A stretch of 64,000 nt of DNA from Kryptolebias marmoratus (GCF_001649575.2 NC_051449.1:19545542-19609541), one strand, 5' to 3'; shown: positions 23,545 to 35,892, counted from the stretch's first letter. Notes: generated from the sequence alone by a model not told the origin. Translations and numbers: made by a program.

Positions 23545-24235
23545 TTATAAAATGTGGGAAAATGTTTCCTTTGAAACCTCATAAACCATTTAAAATCCCC
23601 ATGAAGATCAGAAAGCCTCCCTGCACCAATCATTCTATAACAAAGTGAAAAATATATTCGTGTTGTGGTTCCTTTCCTCTTTTTGCTGCTCAGTTTTGTG
23701 ATGGTTGCAGAACTACTTCACACTGTAATAATCACACAGCAAACTAGTGGAATTTAGTTCAGAAGAAACTTCTTTTCTGATGCTAAAAAAAACGGCCTCT
23801 AATTTATTTTGGGTGTTCTCCCCCCAAATCGCCTGCCAGAAAGTATTCAAAGACAACACTGCATACAAAGAAAATCTGTCTAACACCTTCTGCTGCGGAG
23901 GTATTGTTGCGCCTTTCATGACTCCAGTGTTTTGTTTTGTTTGGTGTTTTTTAGGCCGCCGTACGCGCAAAAAGAAATGAAATAATTTAAACCGCAGCTC
24001 TTTGTTAACGTTCCGTTCAGCGGCATTTTGCAGTGATTTGATTTTGTTTTTGCCGCTGCAGTACAAGTAGCTACTATTATTCTCACCAAAGTACCTTTCT
24101 ACTGCATTTTTCTCCGGAGAGCGCCTTTGATGTTGCTCATTTTCTCCCGCTGCAAAAATATCAGGTATTTCACAAAACAGCACTTTCAAAGAAGCTTCAG
24201 AAGCACACACACTTCCACACACAGACTGCCTGGTC
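23545..24235. other. No gene recognised; longest gap-free open frame dismissed
   Basis: A 169-codon minus-strand frame (23713-24222) occupies much of this stretch. It has random-looking composition, no domain and no supporting splice context, and a plus-strand frame overlaps it. I treat it as chance. Confidence 0.5.
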
Positions 24236-24239
24236 CCCT

Positions 24240-24850
24240 GATGACAATACAGTGTGTGAGCTTGTAATTAGTGGATGTCCCACCACACTTCAACTTCTCT
24301 CATTAATCTCACATGAGTGATTAGGCTGCTGCTACGTATGGAACCACGGGAGGTGTGAAACTGGGTGTGAAACTGTTGTCATCTCATATGTTATCACACT
24401 CTCGGGACTGGGAGGGGGGTTAAACCGCGGCGGGCACAGCCCATTGGCAGCTAATCATGTCGCTAATGATAAGTGATATATTCGCCTCCTTCTCATTACA
24501 ATGGCATCACAAGGTCAAGGTCTCACACAGATGGTGTCAGCCCGCCGGCAGCCTCGGCATTGTCTCTCTGAGGAGCAGCCTCTTCTGTGTTTTGTCTTGT
24601 TTTGTATAAACCCAAAGCGGAGGCTGGTAGACAGTGTGACAGAAGCCTTCTGGATATGACACTTGATGGCTGATTAAAGAAACGCATCAGCGTCGCCTCC
24701 GACTGCGACGCTCTGATGAGAAGCGATCTAAAGGGTTTCGTCAGAAGACGTCACACTGACCTCTGCCGCTGTGCCAGATGCTTGTTGTTCGTTGAAACGC
24801 CACATCAAAACTGCAGAGGTTCTCCCCCTGCTGATGGTGCAGCGAGACGC
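24240..24850. promoter_or_regulatory. Candidate conserved non-coding block
   Basis: Dense non-repetitive DNA with TGTAATTAGTGGATG, CAGCTAATCATGTCGCTAAT, GATAAGTGATA and ATCACAAGGTCAAGGTC (tandem AGGTCA-like half sites). GC content is higher than in the flanks. A weaker CTCF-like match on the minus strand lies at 24821-24834. No frame looks coding. It would lie in the proposed large first intron. Confidence 0.35.
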
Positions 24851-24899
24851 AGATCCGTTTAATTAAAAAGTGAGCAAAGTTTTAAGCTAGAACAACTGC

Positions 24900-25830
24900 A
24901 GACTTTTAGGAATACCAGCAGTGTGTTCGGTTTGTATTTGGAAGCTGGAATTTCCATGTTCCAAGATGGGAAGATTAACCAACGAAAGCCTTGGAAATCG
25001 GAGCTCAGACACTGATTTCCGTCAAAACTTAATGTCAAAATCCAAAATGGCTCCCTCAAAAGTTAAAGATAGTGGCAGCAATATACTTTTTTGCTTAGGT
25101 ATCTTGAATAACCTTTTTCTTTTCACTTTTGTTAATTTGCGTTTCATTAACATCCTGCCTATACTACTCTGGATATTTCTGTGTAAATCAGCTTTTTTTT
25201 AAATCCATTTATACTTTGACCTTGCCCTTGAACTACCCATGCTATGCTTCCATGTGGCGAGAAGCGATTTTATCCACATTAACAACAAATCAAAACACAA
25301 AGAAAAAACATTCTCAGCTTGGCTGAAGACTTTTCTGAAACTACTGTAGTTCTTGTTTTAAGTATTCTCTCAATTATTAACCATTTAGACACATAATCAA
25401 AGTTTAATGACTCTAAGTGTTTTTTTTAGAGCAACCTAATTTCACACGTGTAAAAATAGGCTGTTCTCCATCTCATGTTCATCCATCAAAAACAGAGTTT
25501 TTAAAAAATCTCCACTTTGAATATGTGCATTAAAAAAAATCAGTTTTCTTATCAAAAAATACCAAAAAATTACCAAAAAATACCAAAAAATTTACCAAAA
25601 AATTACCAAAAAATTTAAATATTTCCACAGTAGTATGGACAGGTGGCAAAGACAGTTACCTGTATCAGGAAACATGTTGCTCCAGTGACTGAATGCAGAG
25701 ATGCTAATAATACAGCAGTAAGCCTGGTTATTGAGCACAACTAACAAACCTTACTGATTTGCTGAGCTGCAACTGGAACATGATAAAGGACCAATTTCTG
25801 TTCTCCAAGTAAATGGAAAGCAGGATAAGG
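24900..25830 (+). repeat. Family C interspersed repeat, interrupted copy
   Basis: The left part (about 24930-25060: GCTGGAATTTCCATGTTCCA, ATCGGAGCTCAGACACTGAT) and the right part (about 25715-25830: AAGCCTGGTTATTGAGCACA, CTGCAACTGGAACATGA) match the two ends of the copy at 49775-50190. About 600 bases of AT-rich DNA, including a minisatellite, separate the halves. Confidence 0.55.
25550..25617. repeat. Minisatellite, about 11-bp unit
   Basis: Six or so tandem units of the form TACCAAAAAAT, with one-base length variation in the T run. Confidence 0.9.
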
Positions 25831-25859
25831 CCAACTTAATATCATCCCTTTCCTCTATG

Positions 25860-26855
25860 CCATAGCCATACACTTTCATTTCAAAAGAAGGTATTTATCA
25901 ATGCATTTTGTAATGTATGGGGAGGGTAAAGGGGTAAAGTTATCTAATTATTCAAATGACGATTTCTTTTGTCTATACACCTCAAACAAAGGGGTATGAG
26001 CTGCTAAAGTTTTTTTTTTTTTTTACTGGCACTATTCCAATGTATAACAATTAGCATCACTGTCAGTTCTCCTTAATAAGCATAAATATACCAAAAATAT
26101 TTCTAATGTCAAGTTTGACAAATATTGATGTATTTCATTTAGTATCCCTGTTAATTATCATTAACAAACATAAAAAGTAGAGACATAGCATGTTATTACT
26201 TAACAAAAACAAAAACGATATAGGCTTTATAGTTTTACGTGACATGTAAGAACACGTTGGTGTTGTGTCCGTTTACTTACAAGTCAACTGATGGCGTTTT
26301 AGCTTCTTGAAGCGGTGTCTGATTTGGAAGAGAAATATCTTAGCAGCTACTCTTTATGGCTTTAAGTTAAGGGCCAACTGGTTAGGCGTGAGGGTAATGC
26401 TAGAAAATTGGATTCATTGGGTGACAGCCAGCATTTTAGCTGACTCTGAAGCTCAGTCAGCGACAGGGTTAGCTTGAAGTGTGTTGCTGCTGTTATAATA
26501 AAGCTGTGAATCCAGACTGAATAAAAAGGTTTCCCTTCTGATTTCATCTTAAGATGTGCTCTCTTTTGTCTTTTGGGAACAAAGCAGGCCCCGGGGCCCC
26601 ATCTTTAGGCTGAGAGAATGGGAGAAATCTTTGCCCCGGGTTGCCCAAAAGAGTTAATCCATATCTGTCTGGGGATTAAGTTATCTTTAATTTGATCCAT
26701 TATCTGTGCAAGTTACTGGTGTTAAACAGATGCAAAACTCAAATGCGAGCGTTCTACTTTTGCTCTTTAAAAAAAAACAAAAAACATCCAGGCAGAAAAC
26801 AAATGCAGCGGTTTAGCCCATAATCTGAAAGCACATATGATTAAAACAGTTTCAT
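25860..26855. other. No gene recognised
   Basis: AT-rich stretch including a T17-18 run near 26010-26027; no exon or dated repeat seen. Confidence 0.5.
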
Positions 26856-26859
26856 CTTT

Positions 26860-27480
26860 TCCGTGTGAAGATGAGACAAGCTTTTGCCGTCATGTTTTGT
26901 CATCTGATAGCAGGATCAAAAAGGTGAAAAGCACCGGAAGGACTGAGAGAAAGAACGAAAACTTGATTCACTGGGATTTAAAACCCCAGGAGAATCGAGC
27001 CTGATTCTGAACATCTCATTTACCTCCAGGGGAAGACGAAGTACTGCAGCAGGCAGACGTGGCAGATACAATATTTAAATTGACTGTCAGCGAAGAAAAT
27101 GCTGCTAAGCTCATATTTGATTACATATTTTATGAAACACAACCACAAATGGGTGCACAAAATGCCTCGCTGTTTTGTCGGCCTCAAATGGAGCTCCTGC
27201 CCTTCAGCGGGGGAAAAAGGTTTGTAGAACAGGTCGAAGAGATGAAACTCAAAGACCTCACTACTCAGAGGTGATGAATGCTCCGCTGCTTATGAAGCCT
27301 CCCGTAGTGCATCTGTGAGAGCAGATGAATGGGGAGGAGAGGCTGTAAATTGGGTCACGTGAACGTGGCGTTTCTGGGTAATGCGGTGAAAACGCTGGAG
27401 GTGTGCAGTTGGATGGCTGCACGTGCCTACAACTGGGGCAGAGTGGCTCCAACGCGACTTGATTCCTTTTTCTCTGACTG
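26860..27480. promoter_or_regulatory. Mixed-composition block, weak regulatory candidate
   Basis: Balanced-composition, non-repeat DNA with several short overlapping frames on both strands and no coding preference. It is listed because it stands out from its AT-rich flanks. Confidence 0.2.
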
Positions 27481-27689
27481 CTCTTGAGCCACTGGTGTTT
27501 TCAAAAGCGAAGCTTTTTATTTGTAAATAAAACATTTTTTTTGTCCAGTTGCTGAGAAACTTAACATTGAAACTGGTTTTACCTAAAAGTTGTGTAGGGG
27601 GATAAGGGAAATCCTTCATGTTTTGTAATTTCAATAATGTAAATCGTCTCACGTTGGAGAAATAGACTTTGTAAATATAACTCAAATCT

Positions 27690-28290
27690 TTAGAAGTGGG
27701 GTTCCGTGGAAAAGTTAGGAACAGCTAATATCTTACGTGGAACAGATAGCTCTTTGAACAAGCTCAGTTTGGAGAAACAGAGTTTAGGTCGGAAAGGACC
27801 GATGAGCTAAAGGCTAGTTTGAAGGCAGCAAAGACCAAAGTGGATTACTACCCTCTTATAATAGCTTCAGTCTCAAAAATATTATACTGGTTCATGCAAA
27901 TGTTATTTTATGAACTTTTACATTGTTGTCAATGTCCCATTACACAGTTAAACAGAAAAAGGTTTTGGTTATTTAAAGGTGCAAACAGCAGCAGCTAGCT
28001 TTAGCATATCTTTTGCAGCCTGTGGCACTTCCAGCAGGAATATCATCATATTTCTGATGGAATAACTGTTTAATGTGAAACTGAAAGCAAGAAAAAGATT
28101 TATAAAATAGTATTCATGTTAAACACTTTAAAATCTTTGACTGGACTGATTTTAGGTGGCAGCATTCCACTTTAGTTGTGGTCCCTCTCAGACTACTAGC
28201 TCATCAGTTTGATTAAAAATTAAACTCTATTTCTTCAAACTGAGGCTGTTTGAAGAGTTATCTATAACAGGTAAGAGAGTAGTTGTTCAT
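27690..28290. mobile_element. Fold-back element, second copy
   Basis: The left arm (AATATCTTACGTGGAACAGA, AGCTCAGTTTGGAGAAACAG, GACCGATGAGCTAAAGGC, TTCAGTCTC) is mirrored by the right arm (AAACTCTATTTCTTCAAACT, GTTATCTATAACAGGTAAG, ACTAGCTCATCAGTTTG). Imperfect pairing continues to a central loop near 27985-28025. The outer part resembles the left end of the element at 21753. No coding capacity. Confidence 0.75.
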
Positions 28291-28299
28291 AGACATTGT

Positions 28300-30620
28300 A
28301 CAGAAATGAATTGTCTTTAGGAACAGTAAAATCAAACAACTGAAACATGATTATAATGTTACAGGAAATATATGATGAAGATTTCACTTTTTCTGTGGTT
28401 GGGTGTCTAAATGCCAAAGTCATTACCAGCTCAAAACTTTGAAGGAAAAATAAAAGACTGTCTTTTTTAAGGGCTTCTAAGGTTTGAAAAGGTCTTGTTT
28501 AGTGAGCCATTTAGATCTATGAGAGAAAAGTACATCGCATTTCAGCTCAAAAGCAAAGAAGTTCCACCCCTTTGTCTTTTTCTCCTCCCAACTGTAACGC
28601 TTCATTTTGCTGCATTAACCGTAACACAGGATTACACAGGAGATGTTTCCAGGTGTAGGATTAAAACTGTGATCAAATTTTCCATTTGTCATTTACTGAA
28701 GCATGAATAGAAGCCAACACACTAATACAAAACAACAACAATAATTTAAAAAAATGCTAAAAATGTAAAGAAAACAGAGTGGACCCCTGTTGAAAACCCT
28801 GGGTTTATGGAGCTGACACAAAACAGGCAAATTGTGTCAACTGTGTGCTAACTGATACAATACTCAGGATTTATATTTGTGGTGTGGCGTTTAATAATCC
28901 TGGACAAGTTCAATATGTCACCCAAAAGTGTATTTTACTTACTATTACTGTCCAAAACGGTAGGAAGGGAAATCCAAGTGTAAAGAAATGTTCTTCTATC
29001 TTTTTGCTTCATGCTGGTCTGAGGTTAATTTGCTGTAAACACTCTGGTAATTCAGATGCATACGACCATCACCGACAACACCTTGTGAAAGAGAGAGGAG
29101 TCAACTGTCCCTCCCTAAAATTAGCTGCAAAGAGTTCAGCTCTGAGGACCCTAAAAGTTATGAAAAAAACCTTTGGTATTGTAATGCTTTTATATTTTGA
29201 TCAGAATCATGTCTTTATAACCAAGAAATTGTTTAAAGTTGTGAAAGGAGGCATAGGATGTCTCTAAAATTTTACCCTGAACTAAATATGATATATATTA
29301 TAAACTGGGGGTGTAACAGTACCCATGTTTGTAATGAACTGTCGTGGTACTGATGTAAGGGTCCTGCAAGTGTAATCAGATGAAAAACATGTTAGTCATG
29401 GGTGATCAATGCTCTCTTCTAGAAGAGGGTGCATGTATGCTTTATTAAATGCTTTTTGCCAACTGCAACAACAGAAAAGAAGTAAAGGAAGATATTATCT
29501 AAAGCACTCTACATCAAAACAAAGCAAGAATCAAATCAGCTGAGCGGAAAATAACTCAGGTTCTTTATAACTGTGGCAGCAGAGGAAAGTGAAAAAGGAA
29601 GTAACCAAAAGAGTCATAATTTGTGTGCTTTGACGTACCCTCTGGCATCTAATAAACACTATTAAAAATGTCACCAGGTGTTTAAAAAGCAGCATCTGTG
29701 TATGAACAGCTGAACGATTAGATGTGAGTTTTAAATATTTTATTAATTTTGCATTTTGTCTTTTGATATTCAGTTCTGTGTTGCCTTTTATTTTACATCA
29801 TGTAAGCCAAAGGCATTAGGTTCTTTTATAAAACAATTCCAAAAAAATTGTTGCACAGACCAGTGTGTCATTTAGCGTGCCTCTGGCCATTCATAAAACA
29901 CCGATGGATCTGCCCACAGACTGGAATGTGCAAAAATGAAGCGAGCAGGGCGGAACCAAAAGAGGAGTGGAACAAAAATCGGCTGCTTATACATGTTGTT
30001 CGACACTTTAACTGTGTGACGTCTCCTGGACCACATTTCTCACAACATGAGAGTGAATCAGTACTTTGTTGTTTTGGCATTTAATTCCCACGGCTGGGTG
30101 GTCGCCGAAAGTGTACGTCACCACTTTGTCACATTAGTCAACCTCGAAGCTCGCCTACCTTTTTACATGTCGACTGTTTTGGCTGTTACTACATCGCTTC
30201 GCAGCCCAAAGAAGCAGCAGGGGTGGGTTGGCTTCAACCCTCTCTTTGCCTCAGTCCATTCAGAAATCCCACCAAGGCAGCCAGAAGGTGTCTACATCCC
30301 GGCCTGAGGTGTCTTGTGAAAGAGCCAACTGAAACAAACGCATGTTTTTGCACTATTTTTTGGACAAAATAGAGATTCTCTCATTTTTTTTAACTTTAGC
30401 AAACTTTTTTTTCTTAGAAACTTGGCCTGTAGGCCATTGTTGACTGTTCAAATGGGGTGAATAAGACAGTAGCTACAATATTTACTGTTTTATTTTAAAA
30501 TTTTCTAGTGAAGATCCCAGCTGACAAATTTTTCCTTGTTGGACATGACCTGTGACCTTCGAGCCTTCCCACTAACAAGGCTGCTTTTGTTTTTCTGTTT
30601 TTACTTCTTGGAGGGTTATA
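28300..30620. other. No gene recognised
   Basis: AT-rich DNA. A 140-codon plus-strand frame (28845-29267) has no domain, splice context or coding bias and is treated as chance. Confidence 0.45.
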
Positions 30621-30627
30621 TGTCCAT

Positions 30628-30772
30628 CCATCCATTTTCTTTACCCGCTTTTTCTTTCCGGGTTTTTTTCAGGAGCTGGAGCCTATCTCCAGCAGTCACT
30701 GTGTGAGATGAGGGGTACACGCTGGACAGGTTGCAAGTCCATTGCAGGGTCTGGGAGGGTTATTGTCTATTT
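30628..30772 (-). repeat. Family B repeat, 3' fragment (reverse)
   Basis: Reverse copy beginning CCATCCATCCATTTTCTTTA, followed by GGAGCCTATCTCCAGCAGTC, AGATGAGGGGTACACGCTGG and GTCCATTGCAGGGTC. The 5' half is missing. Confidence 0.9.
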
Positions 30773-30774
30773 AA

Positions 30775-31630
30775 AATAATTGAGAAAAAGGCAGCTCTGT
30801 ATATCATGGCTTTTGTTTCTTTTTCCTGTTCCACAAAACCCATACCCTTAAATCATGGCACCAAACCATCATTTATGTGTACTACTACACCCCTATCATA
30901 AACAATTTGAGATGGAGCGAAAAGAGCAAAGGAAACTGTTTAACAAATGCTTCAGTGCTGCTTTAAAGTGAATCTCACCTAATCTGACTGAATCAAATTA
31001 TTCAGCTTTAAATGTCCTCCCAGAAGTAACCCGAGCTACTTTTTAATCTAACTGTCTTACAGGGAAAATAAGCACAGCCCTGATAAGTAATGTGTTAGTG
31101 CTGTATTGATCCAAACCAAGTCAATTTTGACCCCGAGATGTTCAGACCTTCTGTTACCTCAGTGAAGACTAAAAAACACAAACAAAAGAAGCTCTTTTTT
31201 CACTGCCCTAACTGGATTCTCTTTTTTTACATCTTAGAACTGTGTGGCAAAATAAAAAGGTGTTCTATTAAAATCTTTTAATGGTTTTGATGAGTCATTT
31301 TAACATCAGGCTCCACTCTCCATTAAGAGTTAAAGAGGGAAGACCATTTCTGACATCTGACAATATGATTTAAAACCCACTGATATGAATGGTGAAATCT
31401 GTCTGACTTCAGTGGAATTTATTAATCACCTCATTTAAAACAGTGGAACTGTGTGGAGTTGTGGCCTAGCATTAATATTACCGTTAAAGGCCTAGCATAT
31501 CACCCGCTGCCTTTCAAACCCATCTTTAAAATCAATATCTTGAAAAAATGATGGCATTTTAGCCTTTTTTGTCAAATTTAGAACCCCCCCCCATTATGCT
31601 CAATCTCACAGGAGAGCTCCTACAATGAGT
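30775..31630. other. No gene recognised
   Basis: AT-rich spacer with a short C run near 31584-31592. Confidence 0.5.
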
Positions 31631-31635
31631 TAGCA

Positions 31636-31770
31636 CTTTCTGAGAGATTCAAGTCTGTTCAGTGGTTCATAAGATAATTTGCTAACAAACAGACAGATGA
31701 GCATACATGGGCAAAAATATTGTTGGTCGCCTTTTTCGTCTTTCAGCTGCAGGCGATAAAAAACCCAAAC
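31636..31770 (+). repeat. Family A repeat, 3' fragment (copy 6)
   Basis: Retains TCTGTTCAGTGGTTCATAAG, ATTTGCTAACAAACAGACAG and the degenerate terminal stem (GGTCGCC ... GGCGATAAAA); the 5' half is absent. Confidence 0.7.
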
Positions 31771-31889
31771 AAACTTAAACTCTTGTTTGAGCTTTTCCTT
31801 CCAAGGTAGATGAAATGAAATGCTGTACGTAGATTTCTGTTAACTAAATAGCAGGTTAGCCATGTTTCCTTGAAAGCGTCAGTCATTAT

Positions 31890-32780
31890 TGTTTCCATAT
31901 GCAAGCCGATATTCACTGGCAGATTGTGCACATGCCCCATCATCTCGTATCACATCACAGACCGTGGCTGTCAGCCTGGGGGCTCCTTTCTGCTCTGATC
32001 TAATTTCATTAATATCGGCATGTGTAAGACGTTTTTTGGGTGGTGGGCTCACGCACAGTGAGGTGGTGGTGGTTTGTGTGTGTGTGTCGGGGAGAGGGAG
32101 GGGGGGCACTTTACCTTGGCACAGATAAGAAGACAAACTAGATTTGAGGGCAGATAGATCTTGTCGGCAGCGCATGCCGCCTCTTGGCAAGGGAAGAGAA
32201 GTCGATATGGAGCGGGGCCTTTCTTTTGTCCTGAGATTTACAGTATCTGCAGCTCCACGGTCTCTTACTTCAGTGGATGATTGAGTATTTCATACGGTGC
32301 CAACTGGCGCAACATGAGTTGGAGCTGAAGGTCACTGTGCTCCAGAACCTGAGTGGCTGGAGACAGGAGCTGCTGAATCTCCACCACTGGTTTTGTTTTA
32401 GTAACACAAAGCAGAACCGTGTTGCTAAAACACCGATGGAGCACACAAGTGCCGCGGCCAATTGAAGGGGCAGTTGCAGGGACTGTTGTCGAACCTAGGC
32501 ATATGGCAGGCCGCCCCACGCCTGCCAGCTAATTGAGTCCTAATGAATCATTAGTTTGGCGGGTTACACGTCCCTCGTGATGGCTGGTGTCACTGATGCA
32601 CTGAAGATGCCCACTCCTTTGGAAGTGAAGTGGGCAGCAATGGCTGCTCGGGTTGAACAGGAGAGACAGGCTGACATGGCTGGCCTCAAACTGAGCACTT
32701 CAATCACTCACCAGATGTTACACACCGAGGCACGAGGATCCCTAGTCACCCAGCTTGGCTCAGTGGAAATAATTGTGTGA
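31890..32780. promoter_or_regulatory. Strong candidate conserved non-coding block
   Basis: A long non-repetitive stretch with sharply different composition. Notable words are GATCTAATTTCATTAATATC (about 31997), GGTGCCAACTGGCGCAACAT (about 32297) and CAGCTAATTGAGTCCTAATG followed by a perfect odd palindrome TAATGA-A-TCATTA at 32541-32553, which suits paired homeodomain binding. Open frames occur on both strands with stops in register elsewhere and no splice sites. Enhancer function is inferred, not shown. Confidence 0.4.
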
Positions 32781-32789
32781 TGGGCTGGC

Positions 32790-34475
32790 AATTCATTGCC
32801 CCATTTGACTCTAGAAACACACTGAATAGAGTTGGGGTCGCTTCCCCCTTATCATCAGCTCAACAGGGTCACTGCAATAATTGATGTTCATGTAGGAAAA
32901 CACTTCAGTTAAATGGTGCTTCAGTAAACATAAAAAAAAGCCTGCATCATCTACAATTACTTGCATATTTGTGTGGTTTTAAATTGAAAATAGCCTATAC
33001 TTTGTCATTGTTGATTTTCATTTCAGTGTTTCATAAAAAATAATTGACCTCCAAATTGATAAGGTTCAGTGCTTGTAAACAGAATGGTCACATATTGCTC
33101 GCAGGATTGGATATTGCAGAGTATTGAATGAACTCACTTATAAGGCACAAACAGAAATAGAGTTGCAATTTACAGCCTCATTATAGAGAGAGAAAAACAA
33201 ACCATGGTAATATCCTCTGTTCTGTAGGGGGATGTAAATATAGATCTTTTCCCAAATTACTTTCTGAAACAAGTCCATCCCAAATATACTCAAAAGAAAG
33301 CCTTCATTTAATTTTTTTTTCCAGTAATGTATAATTTTTTTGTACAGCTTCATATTGAACTGAGAGGCTGTTAAAAAATGAATCTTGTTTCCCTGAATGT
33401 GTCAGAAGTCATGTAAAAATATATGGCACATATGAAACTTGACTCAGCAGCATGTTTCCTAAACTTAGCATAGGCTCCGAAACATAAGGTTTTTTTTTTT
33501 TTACACTTATCAAAAAACTATTTAACTTTTTACTGCAATGACAGAAACTAATTGGCTTGTTTTCCCACAGTAAATGACTGCAGGCTTCACTGGTTTTTAT
33601 CAACTCAGGCTCCAAACAGTGTTCAACGCAACACCTGGATGGACATGCTAAATTATCAGTCAGGATGTGGTGTTTCACATGAAGGCGTTAAAACTCAGAA
33701 AGTTGCAATTTAGCACAAATCCTCAATAATCCACTAAAAACGTAATGAACTAGTTTATTATGTCAGAAGGTTTTGATCAATAGAAACAATGGTCCAAAAC
33801 AACTTTGCTACTCTTTAGCATGTTAGCTACGATGACATAATCGCCTTGAAGGTATTGACAGTGATGAGACATGTTGTAACCCTTGGTGTACTGAAGGTAA
33901 AACATGTTTCCACTGTCAATAAGAAAGAATTTAATTGGTTTTCTTAGGGCGGTGTATCAATGTTAAAAATAAACTTCTCAAACAGGTGTCTGTTGGTGGG
34001 ATAACATATCAAACTGCTGGACTGGTCCATCCAAACCAGCAAGTGTAAAAGAAATCTAGACACCCTATCAAAACCAAGTTAAAAATGGAGCAGGATCAGT
34101 GTCCCTATAGGATTGTTCCGGTACATCTTTTGAGTCCTGCTCCCTCCCGGTAAATTAATGGGACATTGCCCTTGATAAAATGAAAAAATATAGCTCAAAT
34201 AACTTTTTTTAGGTGTTGACTCATGTTGATTCATCTAGTTCTTACCTTGCTGCTGTATGTTCAAAATTTTCATTTTTCTAATATATTTAGCTGTAATTAG
34301 GTTTTCATACTTAAGCAAAAAGTCATGTGACACCATGATTATGTGGAGGTGATCACACAGGACTTAAAACTTGTAATTTCAAATCTCAGCAGTGGTATCT
34401 TGTGGTACGTTTTGTCTAGATTTCATTTAGGATCGACAGTCCAAACTTATTTAACAGTGTATATAAAACCTGGAA
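32790..34475. other. No gene recognised
   Basis: AT-rich DNA with short shadow frames and T runs; no dated repeat. Confidence 0.5.
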
Positions 34476-34479
34476 TCCT

Positions 34480-34955
34480 TAGGTAATCAGTAGTTTTAAA
34501 GTTTGTGGTTTTACTTTGTTTAGTTGGATTTATGCTTTCTGTTTTTGTGTTGTTAATTTATCTCAGTTTCTTTGTTCAGGTTTTGTATTCCCCTGAGTTT
34601 TATTTTTTTTTAATTTAGTCATTTTGAACCTAATTTCCTGTTTTATTTTATCAGTGCTGTCACCCTTGTTCATTGTGGTCAAGTTATTTCCTGTTTCTGA
34701 TTTTCATCTGGTTGTAGTTTGTCACTCACCTGCTCTGTTTGTCATTATCTTGCTTCCCTTTTTATACACCCTGGTCTTCAGTTACTCCTTTGTCAGATCC
34801 TTGTCTCTCCTTTACCTGAGCTTTTGGTTGTTGCTTGTTCTGTCTGTTTCAGTTTAGCTGGACTAAATAATTCAAGTTCCTTGGATGTCGCTACCTGTCT
34901 TTCTGTTGCCTCCTGTGAGTGTGCATTTGGGTTTTTCTTCCACCTCAAAACCTCT
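34480..34955 (+). repeat. Degenerate LTR-like repeat
   Basis: Pyrimidine-rich sequence that follows the order of the solo LTR at 50198-50621: TTTAGTTGG, TTTCCTGTTTTATTTTATC, CACTCACCTGCTCTG, and GTGCATTTGGGTTTTTCTTC near the 3' edge. The terminal TG..CA and target duplication are no longer recognisable. The open frames here are low-complexity translations of this repeat. Confidence 0.5.
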
Positions 34956-35189
34956 TTGGTACTTTTATTTTGTTTTGTTGTTGGCTTATGACCTTAAATC
35001 TAATTAGATTTTCTATATAAATATAAATAAAAGGCGTACACAAAATACTCCAGATTAATGAAGACATAATTTCACTTTTTTAATTGACTCTAAAATATAT
35101 GAGACCAAAGAGTGGTGCATGCTTAGTGTATGTGTTCACTCTCAACCATTACCTTCAGAAGCCTCAGAATCAGCTAAATATACTCAAAA

Positions 35190-35892
35190 ATATGGAAGAA
35201 GGTACTGTGGTCAAACAAGACTTAAAATTTCTATTTTTGGCTATAAAAAAATACCATGTATGGTTCAAACCTAACACTTCTCACAATGCTGAGAGCACCA
35301 TCCCCACAGTGAAGCATGGGGGTGGCAACATCATGTCATGGGAATGCAGCAGGGGAAACTGGTCAAAGTTGAAGGAAAGATGAGTGGCTCAAAATATTGC
35401 AAAGCCATTGGGGAAAACCTGTTCAACTCCGGGGCAGTGGTTCACCTCCCAGCAGGATAATGACCCTAAACACTCCACTGGTTTAGGGACAAACCGTTAA
35501 ATGTCCTCAAATAATCCAGTCAAAGTCCAGACCTCAATCCAACTGAGAATCTCTGGTTTGATTTAAAGATTGTTGCAGACAAGCAGCACCCATCCAACCT
35601 AAAGCAGCTGCAGCAGTTTTGGTCATGAAGAATGGACAAAGTTTCCAGTGACTAGATGGACCAGGATCACAAAGATGAACTTGAAGAAACTTACTGCTGA
35701 AAAAGCAGCAGAAGGGGAATGAAGTAGTTACGCACACTCAGGTTTTCTTTATTTTTGTCTTATTTGTTTGTTGACTAAAGTTGTTTAAATTAAAAGACAT
35801 AAAGCCCTTCACATTTCTTTTTAATTACAATTTTAAAGGCAACAAAACAAAATGTGCACCAGGTCAGGCGAATACTTTTGCAACCCAAAGAT
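35190..35892 (+). pseudogene. Decayed Tc1-like transposase and 3' end (DNA transposon fossil)
   Basis: The DNA follows the catalytic half of a fish Tc1-like transposase. Recognisable in order are a WSDE-like site now reading W-S-N-K (about 35208), so the first catalytic Asp appears lost; a [10 protein letters not shown] segment (about 35309-35338); a QQDNDPKHS segment carrying the second Asp (about 35451-35475); and an NPTENLWF segment carrying the Glu (about 35538-35561). These lie in different phases with an in-frame TGA at 35381, so the gene is broken. The DNA-binding N-terminal region and left terminus are missing. The right end retains GCGAATACTTTTGCAA, as in Tc1-like termini. It is old and cannot encode an active enzyme. 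Confidence 0.9.

Noticed and set aside
23713..24222. 169-codon minus-strand open frame, the longest without gap bases
   Set aside because: Composition looks random, no domain, no splice or promoter support, and another frame overlaps it. A frame of this length is not surprising in 64 kb.
28845..29267. 140-codon plus-strand frame
   Set aside because: No recognisable domain, AT-rich codon use like non-coding flanks, no splice context.
34624..34991. Hydrophobic frames in T-rich DNA
   Set aside because: Same cause: translation of a degenerate LTR-like repeat.
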